Part shown: positions 16,240-25,551 of the stretch, piece by piece
Layout: each line of letters starts with the position of its first letter
Position numbering within the stretch: the stretch's first letter is position 1
Source of the DNA: Psychrobacillus sp. FSL K6-2836
GTDB taxonomy: Bacteria > Bacillota > Bacilli > Bacillales_A > Planococcaceae
Reading direction: 5' to 3'
NCBI RefSeq assembly: GCF_038003085.1
Contig: NZ_JBBOOM010000001.1
Span: 1,054,001-1,118,000, forward strand
Length of the DNA: 64,000 nt
The notes under the pieces: generated by a model
Told to the model about the DNA's origin: nothing
What the model saw: only the letters and a program-made list of their open reading frames with translations
Database searches by the model: none
Program-made: the position numbers and the translations under genes

Positions 16240-17877
16240 TTGTTCAAGAAGTTATTATTTATTCCAATTCTGTTTCTGTGCACTTTACTTTTTTTACCAT
16301 CCGAAACATTTGGAGCAACACTTATTAAAGGAAACTTTGAAAATGTAACTTTTGAGACTGTTGAGCAAAGTGATGGCTCATATCAAAAAAATCTCAAGTC
16401 AATTACCATTAAAAATAATAAAAATAAAAAATTGACACTTAAAATCGATAAGTATACAAGACTTTCAGTAAATTCTCTTCCAACTTCTATTGATGCTTTT
16501 AAAATAGGCATGGAACTTGAAGCAGACGTTAACTTAGGCAAGGTAGTAGAACTTCGTGGTACATCCTATGTATCTCAAGAAAATACAGATGCAATAGGCA
16601 AATCATTTTCTGGAACGATAAATAGAATTGACAAAAAAGGAACCTTTCTTTCCGTTAGATTAGATAGCGGAATCTCTAAAACTTACTATATAAATGATGA
16701 CACAGAGTTTTATAAAGATACAAAAATATCCGATCTTAGTGTTTTGTATGAAGGCGATCGTATAAAATTAAAGTTAGACGAATATGACTCTAGAATAATT
16801 ACATCAGTAGATATAAACACTCAAGGAGAGGTTATAGAAAATCTGTATAAAGGAAAAATACAGAAAATTGATCCTATCCAAAACAAATTAATCGTAAATG
16901 ATGAACAAATTTTTCGTGATTGGAAGTGGCAATCACAAATTTCGATAGATAATTCAACGAAAACTTTCACCGATAAAACTCCGATATATGTAGGAAACAA
17001 GCAAATTAAACAGGATCAATTACGATATTATACATACGATGAAGTTTACTATGTTACTGCAAAGCAATTCGGAAAAGAAGTAATACAAAAGATGGTTATT
17101 AAACGAGATAATGAACGCACATATTATGAACCTATGACTTCTATTAACACATCTATCAAAAAAATAGGTTTAAGAAATATAGGTCTATTACCTTATCATG
17201 ACGGTTCTATTCTTATCCGAAATGGAAGATTAGTTGATTCGTATAGTCTACAGTCAAGTGGAACTGCTTTTGTTGTGACTGACGGACCGAGCACTAGCAA
17301 ATATGCAAATGTTATTCATATTACTAACGATGGGTTTATGAGTCCTAATCTTGCAGATCACACCGTTTATTTCGGAAAAATTGGTTACACTGGAACCTAC
17401 AATTTAACTATTATCAATGCAAAAAAATTATCTAATAATTATTGGTCAAATGCTGCAACACCAACGCTTAACTTTAGTGACGACACTAATGTAGTGGAAG
17501 ACTTTAGACGTTCCACACTAAAAGTAGTTCCTAGGAATGAAATGGATGAGAGAATCGGGAAATATGGATACTTTTACGTAAAAAACAATCAAATTATTGC
17601 TAGCCATATCGTAGGAAGCTCATCACCTATTTCCAATTTAGTGTCGGTAGGTCGTTTAGAAAACACAATAGGTGGGACAACTATTCGTGTCCAAAACGTT
17701 AGTCAGTGGCAAAATGGCATATGGAAAGAAGCAGGTAAAATATACAATATGAATATAGAACAAGCAACTATTATTAAAGAGGGAAAAGTAATTTCTATTA
17801 ATGACTTAAAGCCTAATGATAGATTGTTTATAATTCATGAATCGATTATTAAAGGTCGACTAATTTTTGTAGATTAA
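16240..17877 (+). CDS. Secreted protein of unknown function
   Basis: A 545-residue protein starting at TTG (GAGGAGGAG lies 6 bases upstream; the nearby ATG at 16224 is out of frame). A classical signal peptide runs to about residue 26 (LLFLPSETFGA). The remainder is beta-rich, with several repeats of the form Gxi-x-IDxx-x-xLxVxxD...TxFYKxxxISDLxxLYEGDxIKLKL (about residues 95-190 and 200-280). These resemble small OB-like repeat domains such as DUF5666, but I cannot assign a family. No LPXTG, SLH or lipobox is seen. It precedes the SLH proteins and may belong to the same surface layer. Confidence 0.8.
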   Translation: MFKKLLFIPILFLCTLLFLPSETFGATLIKGNFENVTFETVEQSDGSYQKNLKSITIKNNKNKKLTLKIDKYTRLSVNSLPTSIDAFKIGMELEADVNLGKVVELRGTSYVSQENTDAIGKSFSGTINRIDKKGTFLSVRLDSGISKTYYINDDTEFYKDTKISDLSVLYEGDRIKLKLDEYDSRIITSVDINTQGEVIENLYKGKIQKIDPIQNKLIVNDEQIFRDWKWQSQISIDNSTKTFTDKTPIYVGNKQIKQDQLRYYTYDEVYYVTAKQFGKEVIQKMVIKRDNERTYYEPMTSINTSIKKIGLRNIGLLPYHDGSILIRNGRLVDSYSLQSSGTAFVVTDGPSTSKYANVIHITNDGFMSPNLADHTVYFGKIGYTGTYNLTIINAKKLSNNYWSNAATPTLNFSDDTNVVEDFRRSTLKVVPRNEMDERIGKYGYFYVKNNQIIASHIVGSSSPISNLVSVGRLENTIGGTTIRVQNVSQWQNGIWKEAGKIYNMNIEQATIIKEGKVISINDLKPNDRLFIIHESIIKGRLIFVD

Positions 17878-17885
17878 TAAGAAAA

Positions 17886-17907
17886 ACCAGGCAAAGAGAC
17901 GCCCGGT
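17886..17907 (+). terminator. Terminator-like hairpin shared with the palindromic elements
   Basis: ACCAGGC-AAAGAGAC-GCCCGGT then CCTTTAA, 8 bases after the stop of the secreted-protein gene. Near-identical hairpins lead the palindromic elements at 9484 and 62963. Confidence 0.5.
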
Positions 17908-17938
17908 CCTTTAAGAACTGATACGTAGATATGCCATT

Positions 17939-18063
17939 GATTTCCGCTACGAGCGGACGCTTTCCGTGGGCACGGCTTCAGCCGCTTCCCTCCCTTACGC
18001 TCAGTCCAGGGTCTTCAGCTCGCGCTGTTCCCACTGGAGTCGCCGCTCTGCACTCCAATCAAC
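17939..18063 (-). repeat. GC-richer interspersed repeat, copy 1 (minus orientation)
   Basis: About 125 bases. Read on the minus strand it begins GTTGATTGGAGTG, contains GCGACTCCAGTGGGA and GGAAAGCGTCCGCTC, and ends GCGGAAATC. An inverted copy lies at 18300-18430; shorter relatives lie at 26110-26155 and 49650-49735. It is markedly richer in G+C than its surroundings. Confidence 0.8.
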
Positions 18064-18299
18064 TAGTTCCACTTTTTATAAACGAATACTTGGATATAAA
18101 ACCACCAAAATATACGTGTTTTATCTTCAAATAAGTAAAGATGAGATGGACTCAGATAAAAGAATATCTACTTTCTTCTTTCATTATAAAGTAGTATTCC
18201 TAACTGGATGGACGGTTTTATCCCTCTATAAACTTTTACTACTATTATCATCTAAGCGATAAGCTTTGCTAAATCTCAGAGTGGAGAACTACACTATAT

Positions 18300-18430
18300 G
18301 TTGATTGGAGTGAAATGTGGCTACTCCAGCGGGATAAGCGAGAAAGTCGAGACCCCACAGGGAAGAAGCGTGCGCCTGAATGAGGAGGCTCGGCCTCGTC
18401 GCGGAAAGCGTCCACATGTAACGGAAATCA
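18300..18430 (+). repeat. GC-richer interspersed repeat, copy 2 (plus orientation)
   Basis: Starts GTTGATTGGAGTGAAATG, contains CTACTCCAGCGGGATAAGCG and CGGAAAGCGTCCACATG, and ends ACGGAAATC. It is the inverted partner of 17939-18063, with 236 bases between them, so the transcript of the region could fold into one large hairpin. The leader TTATCATCTAAGCGATAAGC (18246-18265) recurs at 26054 and 49600. Confidence 0.8.
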
Positions 18431-18594
18431 GTAGTATTATTCATTCTTAAAAGTTCCATAAAACCAGTGTTCATGCAGCTTTTTTTGTACTTTTTTTGAA
18501 CAAAAGTGCAAATCGCTGGAGTCTTGACGGATAATCACTTGTATAAAGTTATCCTCTTGCCGTAGATTTTATTATTTACTAAAACATAAATAAA

Positions 18595-18622
18595 CGACAT
18601 ATAGTTACTAAACTATATGTCG
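18595..18622. promoter_or_regulatory. Perfect 12-bp palindrome in the leader of the AUU-start SLH gene
   Basis: CGACATATAGTT-ACTA-AACTATATGTCG lies 31 bases before the presumed AUU codon, with no U-tract after it. It could be an operator or an mRNA hairpin; no matching site is seen elsewhere in the window. Confidence 0.45.
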
Positions 18623-18653
18623 ATTCAACTTTGACACGAGATGAGGGTTTACA

Positions 18654-20105
18654 ATTAATAAAAAATCAAGCATTAAACGGATATCTACCTATTTAGCAGC
18701 CATAGTTTTATCACTAATTCTCTTTAATACAGAGACAAAAGCAAAAGCACCCGATTTTAATGGTGGTGTTCTGAACGAGTATACGTATGAAGAGGCTTTC
18801 TTCTTATCAGGGGCTCCTATTAAATTTAGTGGAAAAGCTACTATTTCAGAGCGAACAAGTAAAAACTTGGTTACAACTACATACAAGTTCAATCTATCTA
18901 ATCCCAATGGGGACAAACTAACTAGAAGCATGTCATACGTTTCGACATTAGAAGCACATTTAGATAAAGGACAAACTACCTCCAATACATCTATAAAAAG
19001 CTACTCAGAAAAAGTAATAATTAATGGAGATACTTATACGTTAGATGATTATCAATTCTCTCAAGCATCTGTAATTGATAATCGCCCAGCGAGTGATTAC
19101 TATTCTGGGAATGTAGTAGGGAGAAAAATATATCTAAAAAAAGCTAAGGGAGCTAAAAACACAGAAACCATTACCGTGTTTCTGAACGGAAGAGATGTTG
19201 GCTATAAAAACTTCTGGGGAGCAACGGAGACACAGCTACTAGATTTTGAGATAAATACTAGTAAAGGCACTGCTTATGTAACAAGTAAGGTTTCTGATAG
19301 CAAATCACGAACACTTCAATATGAGCCTAATACCCCTTCCTTCTCAAGCTTTGTTGGAGGACATTCTGTTATTAGCTCCAGTAATATGATTTCTGAATAC
19401 AATTATGATATTCCATTTGCAAAAAGTTACAAAGATTCCAAGGGTGTTATACATCTCAACCAAGTTAATGTCCCAAAAATCGATCGTCTAATTGTGCCGA
19501 AGTTTCGTGACTTATCCAATCATTGGGCTAAGAGTGATATAGAGAAGTTATATTCATTAGGTATTTTTGATGAAGCAAGTCAATTTTTCTCTCCCAATAC
19601 TCCAATGGTGAGATTCCAATTTACAGTAGGCGTGTTAAAGGCTGTTAACTTACGGGTTTTTGAAGAACCTCAAAAGAAAGCAGCTTCGAAAAAGGCAATT
19701 TTCGCCGATCTTGATCCTAAACATCCTGATTATCCGTACATTGAAAGTGCTGTGGAAAAAGGAATCATTAATGGAGTTAATCCGAATTCGTTCGGGACTA
19801 ATCAACCAATTAAACGAGCTCAAGCAGTAGCGATTCTTGTACGAGCTTTAGGTATGGAAGGACGTGCTCCTAGTCCAGGATTCTCTACTAACTACGCTGA
19901 TGACAAGATTATACCTGCATATGCCAAAGATAGTGTGTATGTTGCAACAGAGCTAGGACTTATTAATGGAGATGGTAAAAACCGTTTCAATCCAAACCAA
20001 CCTCTTACAAGGGCACAATCTTCGGCAATGATTTCTAGATTTTTAACTTTCTTAGAGTCTGATTTAAAACAAAATTATCGTGATGACATGCTCTTCTTTG
20101 ACTGA
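18654..20105 (+). CDS. SLH-domain surface protein, probable AUU start
   Basis: The frame runs open upstream of the first TTG (18867) and encodes a textbook signal peptide: NKKSSIKRISTYLAAIVLSL then ILFNTETKAKA. The only plausible start is ATT at 18654, 7 bases after GATGAGGG; a TGA in frame at 18642 rules out anything earlier. With it the product is 483 residues. The mature part has an N-terminal beta-rich domain (about 33-270) and three SLH repeats (about 284-335, 350-405, 415-470; FRDLSNHWAKSDIEKL, IFADLDPKHPDYPYIESAVE, YADDKIIPAYAKDSVYVATE) for attachment to pyruvylated wall polymer. It is followed after 17 bases by the SLH-VWA gene. Alternatively ATT is a mutated ATG and the gene is poorly translated. 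Confidence 0.82.
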   Translation: MNKKSSIKRISTYLAAIVLSLILFNTETKAKAPDFNGGVLNEYTYEEAFFLSGAPIKFSGKATISERTSKNLVTTTYKFNLSNPNGDKLTRSMSYVSTLEAHLDKGQTTSNTSIKSYSEKVIINGDTYTLDDYQFSQASVIDNRPASDYYSGNVVGRKIYLKKAKGAKNTETITVFLNGRDVGYKNFWGATETQLLDFEINTSKGTAYVTSKVSDSKSRTLQYEPNTPSFSSFVGGHSVISSSNMISEYNYDIPFAKSYKDSKGVIHLNQVNVPKIDRLIVPKFRDLSNHWAKSDIEKLYSLGIFDEASQFFSPNTPMVRFQFTVGVLKAVNLRVFEEPQKKAASKKAIFADLDPKHPDYPYIESAVEKGIINGVNPNSFGTNQPIKRAQAVAILVRALGMEGRAPSPGFSTNYADDKIIPAYAKDSVYVATELGLINGDGKNRFNPNQPLTRAQSSAMISRFLTFLESDLKQNYRDDMLFFD

Positions 20106-20122
20106 TAGAAAGGAACGATTAG

Positions 20123-22378
20123 ATGAAAAAAACTACTTTACGGTCATTACTTCTATTTATTGTTTTGTTTCTAGCAATTCCATTTACACAACAAAGTATA
20201 AGTGCTGCTAGTCTATACAAAGATATCAAAAATGATTTTTGGGCATATCCATCGATTGAATGGGCAAGTAAAGCTGGCATAATGCAGGGCTATCCCGACG
20301 GAACTTTTGGTCCGCAGAAAGAAATCACAGAATCTCAGTTAGTTTCCGTATTATCCAAATTTGATACGTCTTATAAGGCAATCTCCCCTTATGTGGCTAA
20401 GAAAAATGAAGATAGTGCATCTGGATATTATCGATATTTCAAAAGTAAAAATATGCCAGTAAATGGGTATACTAATACAAAAATTAGAGGAAAAGCAGTA
20501 ACTAGAGGCCAATTTGCACGAATTATCGCTGCTATTGACGGTTATGACCTCACAGAAACCTATGCAGTCCAATATTTGTATACGCAAAATTTATCTACTG
20601 GAACGAATGGCAAAAAAACATATGAGGATTTTAAACCTTCGCGCACATTGACCCGTGTGGATGCAACTGTCTTTCTTAATAGAATTGCAAAACGAGGAAC
20701 TTTCAGTATTAAAGGTCTACGTGGTGCCCCTTCTGGGAAGGACAATGTAGCAAGTGAATTACCTACTGATTTTCCAGATGGAGGAACGATTGTTTTTCCT
20801 ACACCTAGTACCGAGGAGCCTGCAAAACCACCATCTTCCACTCATGATGCGCGTATTGCAAGTCTGGATATCGAATCCCCTACACTTATCGCAAACGGTG
20901 TAGATACGTCATTTATCACAATAATATTAAAGGACTGCTACGGAAATAATATTTCTTACGAAGAATCCATCCCATTTGTAATTACATCCAAGTCTGGAGC
21001 GGTTATTACCAATGAAAAAGGTGGAAAGGTTTCTGGTTCCCCTATTCTTTACACGGATGGAGCTGATTTAACTGCAGAGATTACAGCAAAAAAATCAACT
21101 AAAACTGTAGTTGACACAATTTCCTTTAAAGTTAGTGACAGCAGAAGCAATGATTTAAACATGTCCTGCTATAGAACACCAGTTAACGTAAATGTTACCT
21201 ACGTACCACAAGCAGAATTACGTCTAGAGCATGTAGTTGAAAATAATAATAAAGATGGATTAGTAACTATAAAAGCCACTATTGTCCTTCCGGGTGGACA
21301 AGTAATTTCTGATTATAAAGGGAAAGTAGTTTTCAATTCATCAGACCTTTCTTTTGCAAATAAAGAAGTAAGCTTTGTGAATGGTGTTGCCCGTACTAGC
21401 GTCAATTCTTATGCCTGGGGTGATTCTTCCTGGAGTGCAAGGATTTCTGTGAAGGATCCAAGATACTCAAGCGAACTATCTTCTATTGTAAATAAGACGC
21501 ATAGTCATCGGATTCAAATCGCTCGTCCACTTACAACAGACTATAGCTGTCCAAGGAATTTTGAGGTTGGATTTATTATAGATTCCTCGGGAAGTATGAA
21601 AAGAAGTGACCCTGAACGATTAAGAGTGTCTAAATCGCAAGAGTTCATTTCAGCACTTCATGCTTCTACAAATGTTGGTGCTCATTTTAATTCTAAAGGA
21701 CATTTCTTAGCGAAGGGTACGGCTAGCTATGTTGGTTCTACCTTTGTAAATGTTGGTCAATCCGGTGGTACTAATATTGCAGATGGATTAGATGTAGCAA
21801 TTGACAAGTTTTCAAATGATTCTAAACCAAAAATTGCTATTTTATTAACAGACGGAAAATCTAACACTAGTAAAATACTTTCATCACTTCAAAAAGCAAA
21901 AGATAAAAATATTAAGATATTCACTATTGGCCTTGGTTCTGTAAATCAATTAAATGAACCTTTGTTGGAACAAATTGCAAATAGTACGGGCGGAAGTTAT
22001 TATCATGTAGAAAAAAATGTAGACCTATCCGCTACTTATCAATCTATTCTGGATGAAGTCACTTGTGAAACGCATCCACCTGGCTGCTCAAATAATAACC
22101 AAGGATTTATCTCGCCGACGATTCAGTCCACACCATCAAACTTTTATATGAATACATTTATTGATATGAGCTGTGGTGATGTGGAGAGAGTTATTGTACG
22201 ATTCTCCTCTTTAGAAGGGCAAATTGATTATGAACTAATTTATCGGGGACAAAACTATTTTGCTCTTGAAAAAAAATTAGATGAAATTATTGATCTTTCC
22301 CTTTTCTCAGAAGGAATGTTTTTAAGCTATGATGCATCTGGCAATCTCGTTGGATCAAAAGTAGTAACAATTAAGTAA
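20123..22378 (+). CDS. SLH-anchored von Willebrand factor A domain protein
   Basis: A 751-residue surface protein. A signal peptide (to about residue 29, SISAAS) is followed by three SLH repeats (about 30-205; IKNDFWAYPSIEWASKAGIM, GYPDGTFGPQKEIT), a Pro/Ser/Thr linker, two Ig-like/invasin-type beta domains (about 245-330 and 355-465), and a VWA domain (about 478-660) with a complete MIDAS: D-S-S-G-S near residue 487, Thr in GGTNIADGLD and Asp in LLTDGKSN. The MIDAS suggests metal-dependent adhesion. A C-terminal region contains several Cys residues. It is co-oriented with and 17 bases after the other SLH gene, so both are probably one operon. Confidence 0.9.
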   Translation: MKKTTLRSLLLFIVLFLAIPFTQQSISAASLYKDIKNDFWAYPSIEWASKAGIMQGYPDGTFGPQKEITESQLVSVLSKFDTSYKAISPYVAKKNEDSASGYYRYFKSKNMPVNGYTNTKIRGKAVTRGQFARIIAAIDGYDLTETYAVQYLYTQNLSTGTNGKKTYEDFKPSRTLTRVDATVFLNRIAKRGTFSIKGLRGAPSGKDNVASELPTDFPDGGTIVFPTPSTEEPAKPPSSTHDARIASLDIESPTLIANGVDTSFITIILKDCYGNNISYEESIPFVITSKSGAVITNEKGGKVSGSPILYTDGADLTAEITAKKSTKTVVDTISFKVSDSRSNDLNMSCYRTPVNVNVTYVPQAELRLEHVVENNNKDGLVTIKATIVLPGGQVISDYKGKVVFNSSDLSFANKEVSFVNGVARTSVNSYAWGDSSWSARISVKDPRYSSELSSIVNKTHSHRIQIARPLTTDYSCPRNFEVGFIIDSSGSMKRSDPERLRVSKSQEFISALHASTNVGAHFNSKGHFLAKGTASYVGSTFVNVGQSGGTNIADGLDVAIDKFSNDSKPKIAILLTDGKSNTSKILSSLQKAKDKNIKIFTIGLGSVNQLNEPLLEQIANSTGGSYYHVEKNVDLSATYQSILDEVTCETHPPGCSNNNQGFISPTIQSTPSNFYMNTFIDMSCGDVERVIVRFSSLEGQIDYELIYRGQNYFALEKKLDEIIDLSLFSEGMFLSYDASGNLVGSKVVTIK

Positions 22379-22484
22379 GACGAAACTCCATTCAGTGGGT
22401 GCCTTATCCACACTGATTGGAGATGGTACCATATTGGGTTTTACAGTGCCTATTAATAGGGATTATTTTTTTCCAATTTATACT

Positions 22485-22723
22485 GGCTGGGACAGAACCC
22501 CAAAACAGCATTTTTCTCTGTGAGAAAAATGCTGTTTTTTTGCTGTGCACAAAATTGATTTCCATTCCAGGGACGCTTTCCACGGGCGTGGACTGAGCCT
22601 GTAGACTCAGGTGTCACGCTATTCCCGTAGGAGTCGCCCCTCCATTCCAATCAATTTTATTAAATATCCATTATTAGTAAAGGTTTCTACTTATCCAATA
22701 AAATTTCTACTTCTGTCCCAGCC
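22485..22723 (+). mobile_element. MITE-like element with terminal inverted repeats, copy A
   Basis: This 239-bp element is bounded by GGCTGGGACAGAA (22485-22497) and its exact inverse TTCTGTCCCAGCC (22711-22723). It holds a strong internal hairpin AACAGCATTTTTCTC / GAGAAAAATGCTGTT near one end. An inverted copy is at 52013-52250. No transposase gene is inside; the short open frames in it are not genes. It lies between convergent genes, where the hairpin would terminate both. Confidence 0.85.
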
Positions 22724-22881
22724 TCTATTCCTTTTGTTATTTATGTTGCAATCTCTTTATACTATGGATTTCATCGCTTCTTTTGTTTTCTCCCTTAGGT
22801 AATAACCCGCCCTTCACATGGACTCTTTTAAAGTACAATCACCCCTTTATTTACGGGACATTTTTATATGCTCTCTTATCT

Positions 22882-22915
22882 AAAAAAACCGTTTCAGCTA
22901 TGAGCTGAAACGGTT
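22882..22915 (-). terminator. Terminator of the NlpC/P60 gene
   Basis: AACCGTTTCAGCT / AGCTGAAACGGTT, a 13-bp stem with a 3-base loop. On the minus strand a run of seven T follows. It starts 11 bases after the hydrolase stop. Confidence 0.85.
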
Positions 22916-22925
22916 GAATTTAGGA

Positions 22926-23411
22926 TTATTTTTTTGCTACTGTTACCGTCGCTACTCTTTTAGCACCAACGTATTTTTTACCCCAGTAATAAGGATCATT
23001 TAATTTATCTACGCGAATACCTTTAGATGTTGAAGCATGGATGAATTTACCGCTACCTATGTACATTCCAACATGTGATACGCCTTTACCAGATGTATTG
23101 AAGAAAACTAAGTCCCCCACTGCTAAATTTGATTTATTTACCTTTTTTCCAGAGTTGTACATTCCTGCTGCAGTTCTTGGTAAATAAATTCCTTTACTTT
23201 TATATACGTATCCGATATAACCTGAACAATCAAAACCTGCCTTCGTTGTTCCACCATAACGATATTTAATTCCTACTAAACTTTTCGCACTCGATACTAT
23301 TTCATTGGATGCTACAGTGCTTGCTGCTTCTGTATTTCCTGCAAATGTTCCCGCGGCTAAAACTACAGTTAAACTAAAGATAGTGATGATTTTCTTAAAC
23401 AATGAAGTCAA
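22926..23411 (-). CDS. NlpC/P60 peptidoglycan endopeptidase
   Basis: A 161-residue secreted D,L-endopeptidase that cuts gamma-D-Glu-diamino-acid bonds in stem peptides. The start is TTG at 23411, 10 bases after GGAGG. The signal peptide ends near residue 29 and the whole mature protein is one NlpC/P60 domain with catalytic C62 (FDCSGYIGYV), H113 (VSHVGMYIG) and H125 (FIHASTSKG). It has no LysM or SH3 binding domain, so it is a minimal form. Tandem WalR-type sites lie upstream, as for LytE, CwlO and YocH of B. subtilis, indicating control by the essential WalRK cell-wall system. Confidence 0.93.
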   Translation of the reverse strand: MTSLFKKIITIFSLTVVLAAGTFAGNTEAASTVASNEIVSSAKSLVGIKYRYGGTTKAGFDCSGYIGYVYKSKGIYLPRTAAGMYNSGKKVNKSNLAVGDLVFFNTSGKGVSHVGMYIGSGKFIHASTSKGIRVDKLNDPYYWGKKYVGAKRVATVTVAKK

Positions 23412-23510
23412 AATTTATGTTCCTCCAAGATGTGTATTGAAAAATTCGATTTAATATGTTTTCTGAAAATTTCTCTATACCCATACTATCACCTTTTAAA
23501 CTAAAGTAAC

Positions 23511-23538
23511 TTTACAATTGTGTAACAATAATATTACA
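23511..23538 (-). promoter_or_regulatory. Tandem WalR-type binding sites (three half-sites)
   Basis: On the minus strand the sequence reads TGTAAT-ATTAT-TGTTAC-ACAAT-TGTAAA, three hexamers at exact 11-base spacing, each fitting the WalR (YycF) half-site TGTWAH with N5 spacers. It lies 100-127 bases upstream of the NlpC/P60 start. Confidence 0.65.
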
Positions 23539-23598
23539 AGCTTTTCGTTATAAACTTACTAAGTCCGACAAATTTAATATCTTAAAGTCCTAATTATT

Positions 23599-23615
23599 GT
23601 TACAAAACCTTTACA
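23599..23615 (-). promoter_or_regulatory. Second WalR-type binding site
   Basis: On the minus strand it reads TGTAAA-GGTTT-TGTAAC, a full match to TGTWAH-N5-TGTWAH. It lies about 60 bases further upstream of the first cluster, in the region shared with the divergent chemoreceptor gene. The rest of 23412-23803 holds no gene. Confidence 0.6.
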
Positions 23616-23803
23616 ACATATTGTTTTCTACAATAATTGGATAACCAAATAACTAAAAACCAAGACTATAGGATATAACTTGGAAGTTAATTAGTCACAT
23701 ATTCGTGTTATTTCTATTTATTAAACTGTATCTTTTTTACCTCTTTTTATGGTATAAATGTGTATATACGTTTTATGTAAAGGTAGACAGGAGAGAATTT
23801 ATA

Positions 23804-25504
23804 ATGAAAAATACCTTAACAGTGCATTTAGGGATGATTATTGTTGGAATCATCGCTTCTATGCTGTTAATTACTTCGGTGGCTACATACAATACAGCTT
23901 ATGATGAACTTTATAAGGCAGCGGGTATTGAAGCTTATGGGTGCGCAAATATTACTACCGGATTGATCCAAGCTGATGATGTTAAGAAAATCATTGCAGG
24001 AGATACGTCAGCAATCGATAAGGTTGGTGAGCAACTAAATTGGACTACCGCACACAAAGACATATTTGAAACGCAGTATATTATAGATTTAGATGGTAAA
24101 TTACTCGCTATGGATGACAAGTTAAAGGAAGATGGCTTTAAAGCTGGAGATCAGTTTTATATAGATAAGGAAGCTACTGCTATGTTAGTAGAAATGCAAC
24201 ATCCTACCTATTCAGATGCTTATGAGTTTGCTGGCTTAGAAAGACTTTCTGGCTATGCACCTATTTTTGAAGATCATGATCCTTCTAAAGATATTATAGC
24301 TATTAGCGTCATTGATTTTGATGCATCTATCGTTACAGATCGCACCTGGGATGTTGTTAGTGGAGGAATACTTATTAGTCTAATTCCATTGATTTTGGCA
24401 TCATTAGTTACGTTATTTTTAATAAGAAGAAAAACAAAGCCACTTTCAGCACTTATTGCACACGCTGGTGAAATTGCTAATGGTAATCTAGCTGTCAAGG
24501 ATACGCATTTCACAAGTAAAGATGAGGTTGGAGATTTAAGTAAAACATTAAATACATTAGCGTCGAACCTACGAGAAATTATAGGAACGATTCAAACAAC
24601 TTCCGTTCAATTAACTAATAATGTCGAGCACAATTCTATTTCACTAAACGAAATGAAAGACGCAGTGCACCAAGTATCAACTAATATGAGTGAAACTGCC
24701 GCATCAGTATCTGATGGAACGATAACAGCTGAGCGTTCCTCCAATATTTTGCAAAGCCTAGCACAAGATTTACAAGTTTCAAAAGACCGTGCAGATACAA
24801 CTGTCATAAATTCCAAAACAACTATGCACACTGCCGAAGAAGGGTTGACTCGAGCAAGTGAAATTAGTCGTGACATGGATAAAATCAAATCTGCTTCCAT
24901 TGAAACGAGTGAAACAATAGGACGACTCAATGAGGCAACTACACAAATCCAACAAATTACGAGCTCCATCTCAGCAATAGCTGCTCAAACTAATTTACTA
25001 GCACTTAACGCTTCAATTGAGGCAGCTCGCGCAGGTGAGCATGGAAAAGGATTTGCAGTAGTCGCGGAGGAAGTTAGAAAACTAGCCGAGCAGTCGAATA
25101 CTGAAGTAGAGCAAGTAGAAACAATTATTAAAGACATTACGGAAAGCATTAAGCTAGTAGTAGATTCTACAGAAGAAAGTACGAAGTTAATCGAAACGGG
25201 CTCTTCGACTGTACTTCAAACATCTCAGTCATTAAGTGATATTTCTACAGCAGTTGCAAAAACAGTTGAAGAAATATCCATGATTTCAGCTATGTCAACT
25301 ACAGAAGCAGATAATTCAAAACAAGTCGTATTGTTGATCAATCAGCTTACCGAATCAATAAGAGAGATTGAACAAGTTACTACATCTATTTCAGCAGCAA
25401 CAGAACAAACGACAGCTTCGATCGATGAGATTGCAAACCGTTCAAACGAAACAAATGATATTGCACATCAATTAAATCAGATCGTAGGTAAATTTAAGCT
25501 TTAG
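23804..25504 (+). CDS. Methyl-accepting chemotaxis protein
   Basis: A 566-residue transmembrane chemoreceptor. Membrane helices lie at about residues 7-28 and 190-210, flanking a single-cache-like extracytoplasmic sensor. A HAMP domain follows (about 211-265) and then the long signalling coiled coil with the invariant hairpin tip [20 protein letters not shown]. The open frame extends upstream to 23705, but ACAGGAGAG lies 9 bases before the ATG at 23804 and the hydrophobic start [16 protein letters not shown] is a proper membrane anchor, so 23804 is chosen. It signals through CheA/CheW; no other chemotaxis gene is in the window. A TGGTATAAA extended -10 lies at 23750-23758. Confidence 0.93.
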   Translation: MKNTLTVHLGMIIVGIIASMLLITSVATYNTAYDELYKAAGIEAYGCANITTGLIQADDVKKIIAGDTSAIDKVGEQLNWTTAHKDIFETQYIIDLDGKLLAMDDKLKEDGFKAGDQFYIDKEATAMLVEMQHPTYSDAYEFAGLERLSGYAPIFEDHDPSKDIIAISVIDFDASIVTDRTWDVVSGGILISLIPLILASLVTLFLIRRKTKPLSALIAHAGEIANGNLAVKDTHFTSKDEVGDLSKTLNTLASNLREIIGTIQTTSVQLTNNVEHNSISLNEMKDAVHQVSTNMSETAASVSDGTITAERSSNILQSLAQDLQVSKDRADTTVINSKTTMHTAEEGLTRASEISRDMDKIKSASIETSETIGRLNEATTQIQQITSSISAIAAQTNLLALNASIEAARAGEHGKGFAVVAEEVRKLAEQSNTEVEQVETIIKDITESIKLVVDSTEESTKLIETGSSTVLQTSQSLSDISTAVAKTVEEISMISAMSTTEADNSKQVVLLINQLTESIREIEQVTTSISAATEQTTASIDEIANRSNETNDIAHQLNQIVGKFKL

Positions 25505-25551
25505 TCTAATAGTAAAAAGGAGCAAAAAGATGTCCTGTCCTCTAATGTTAA

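Noticed and set aside
22453-22650. 65-codon minus-strand frame starting MEWRGDSYGNSV
   Set aside because: It lies inside the repeat element copy A; the equivalent frame is altered in copy B. It is repeat sequence, not a gene.
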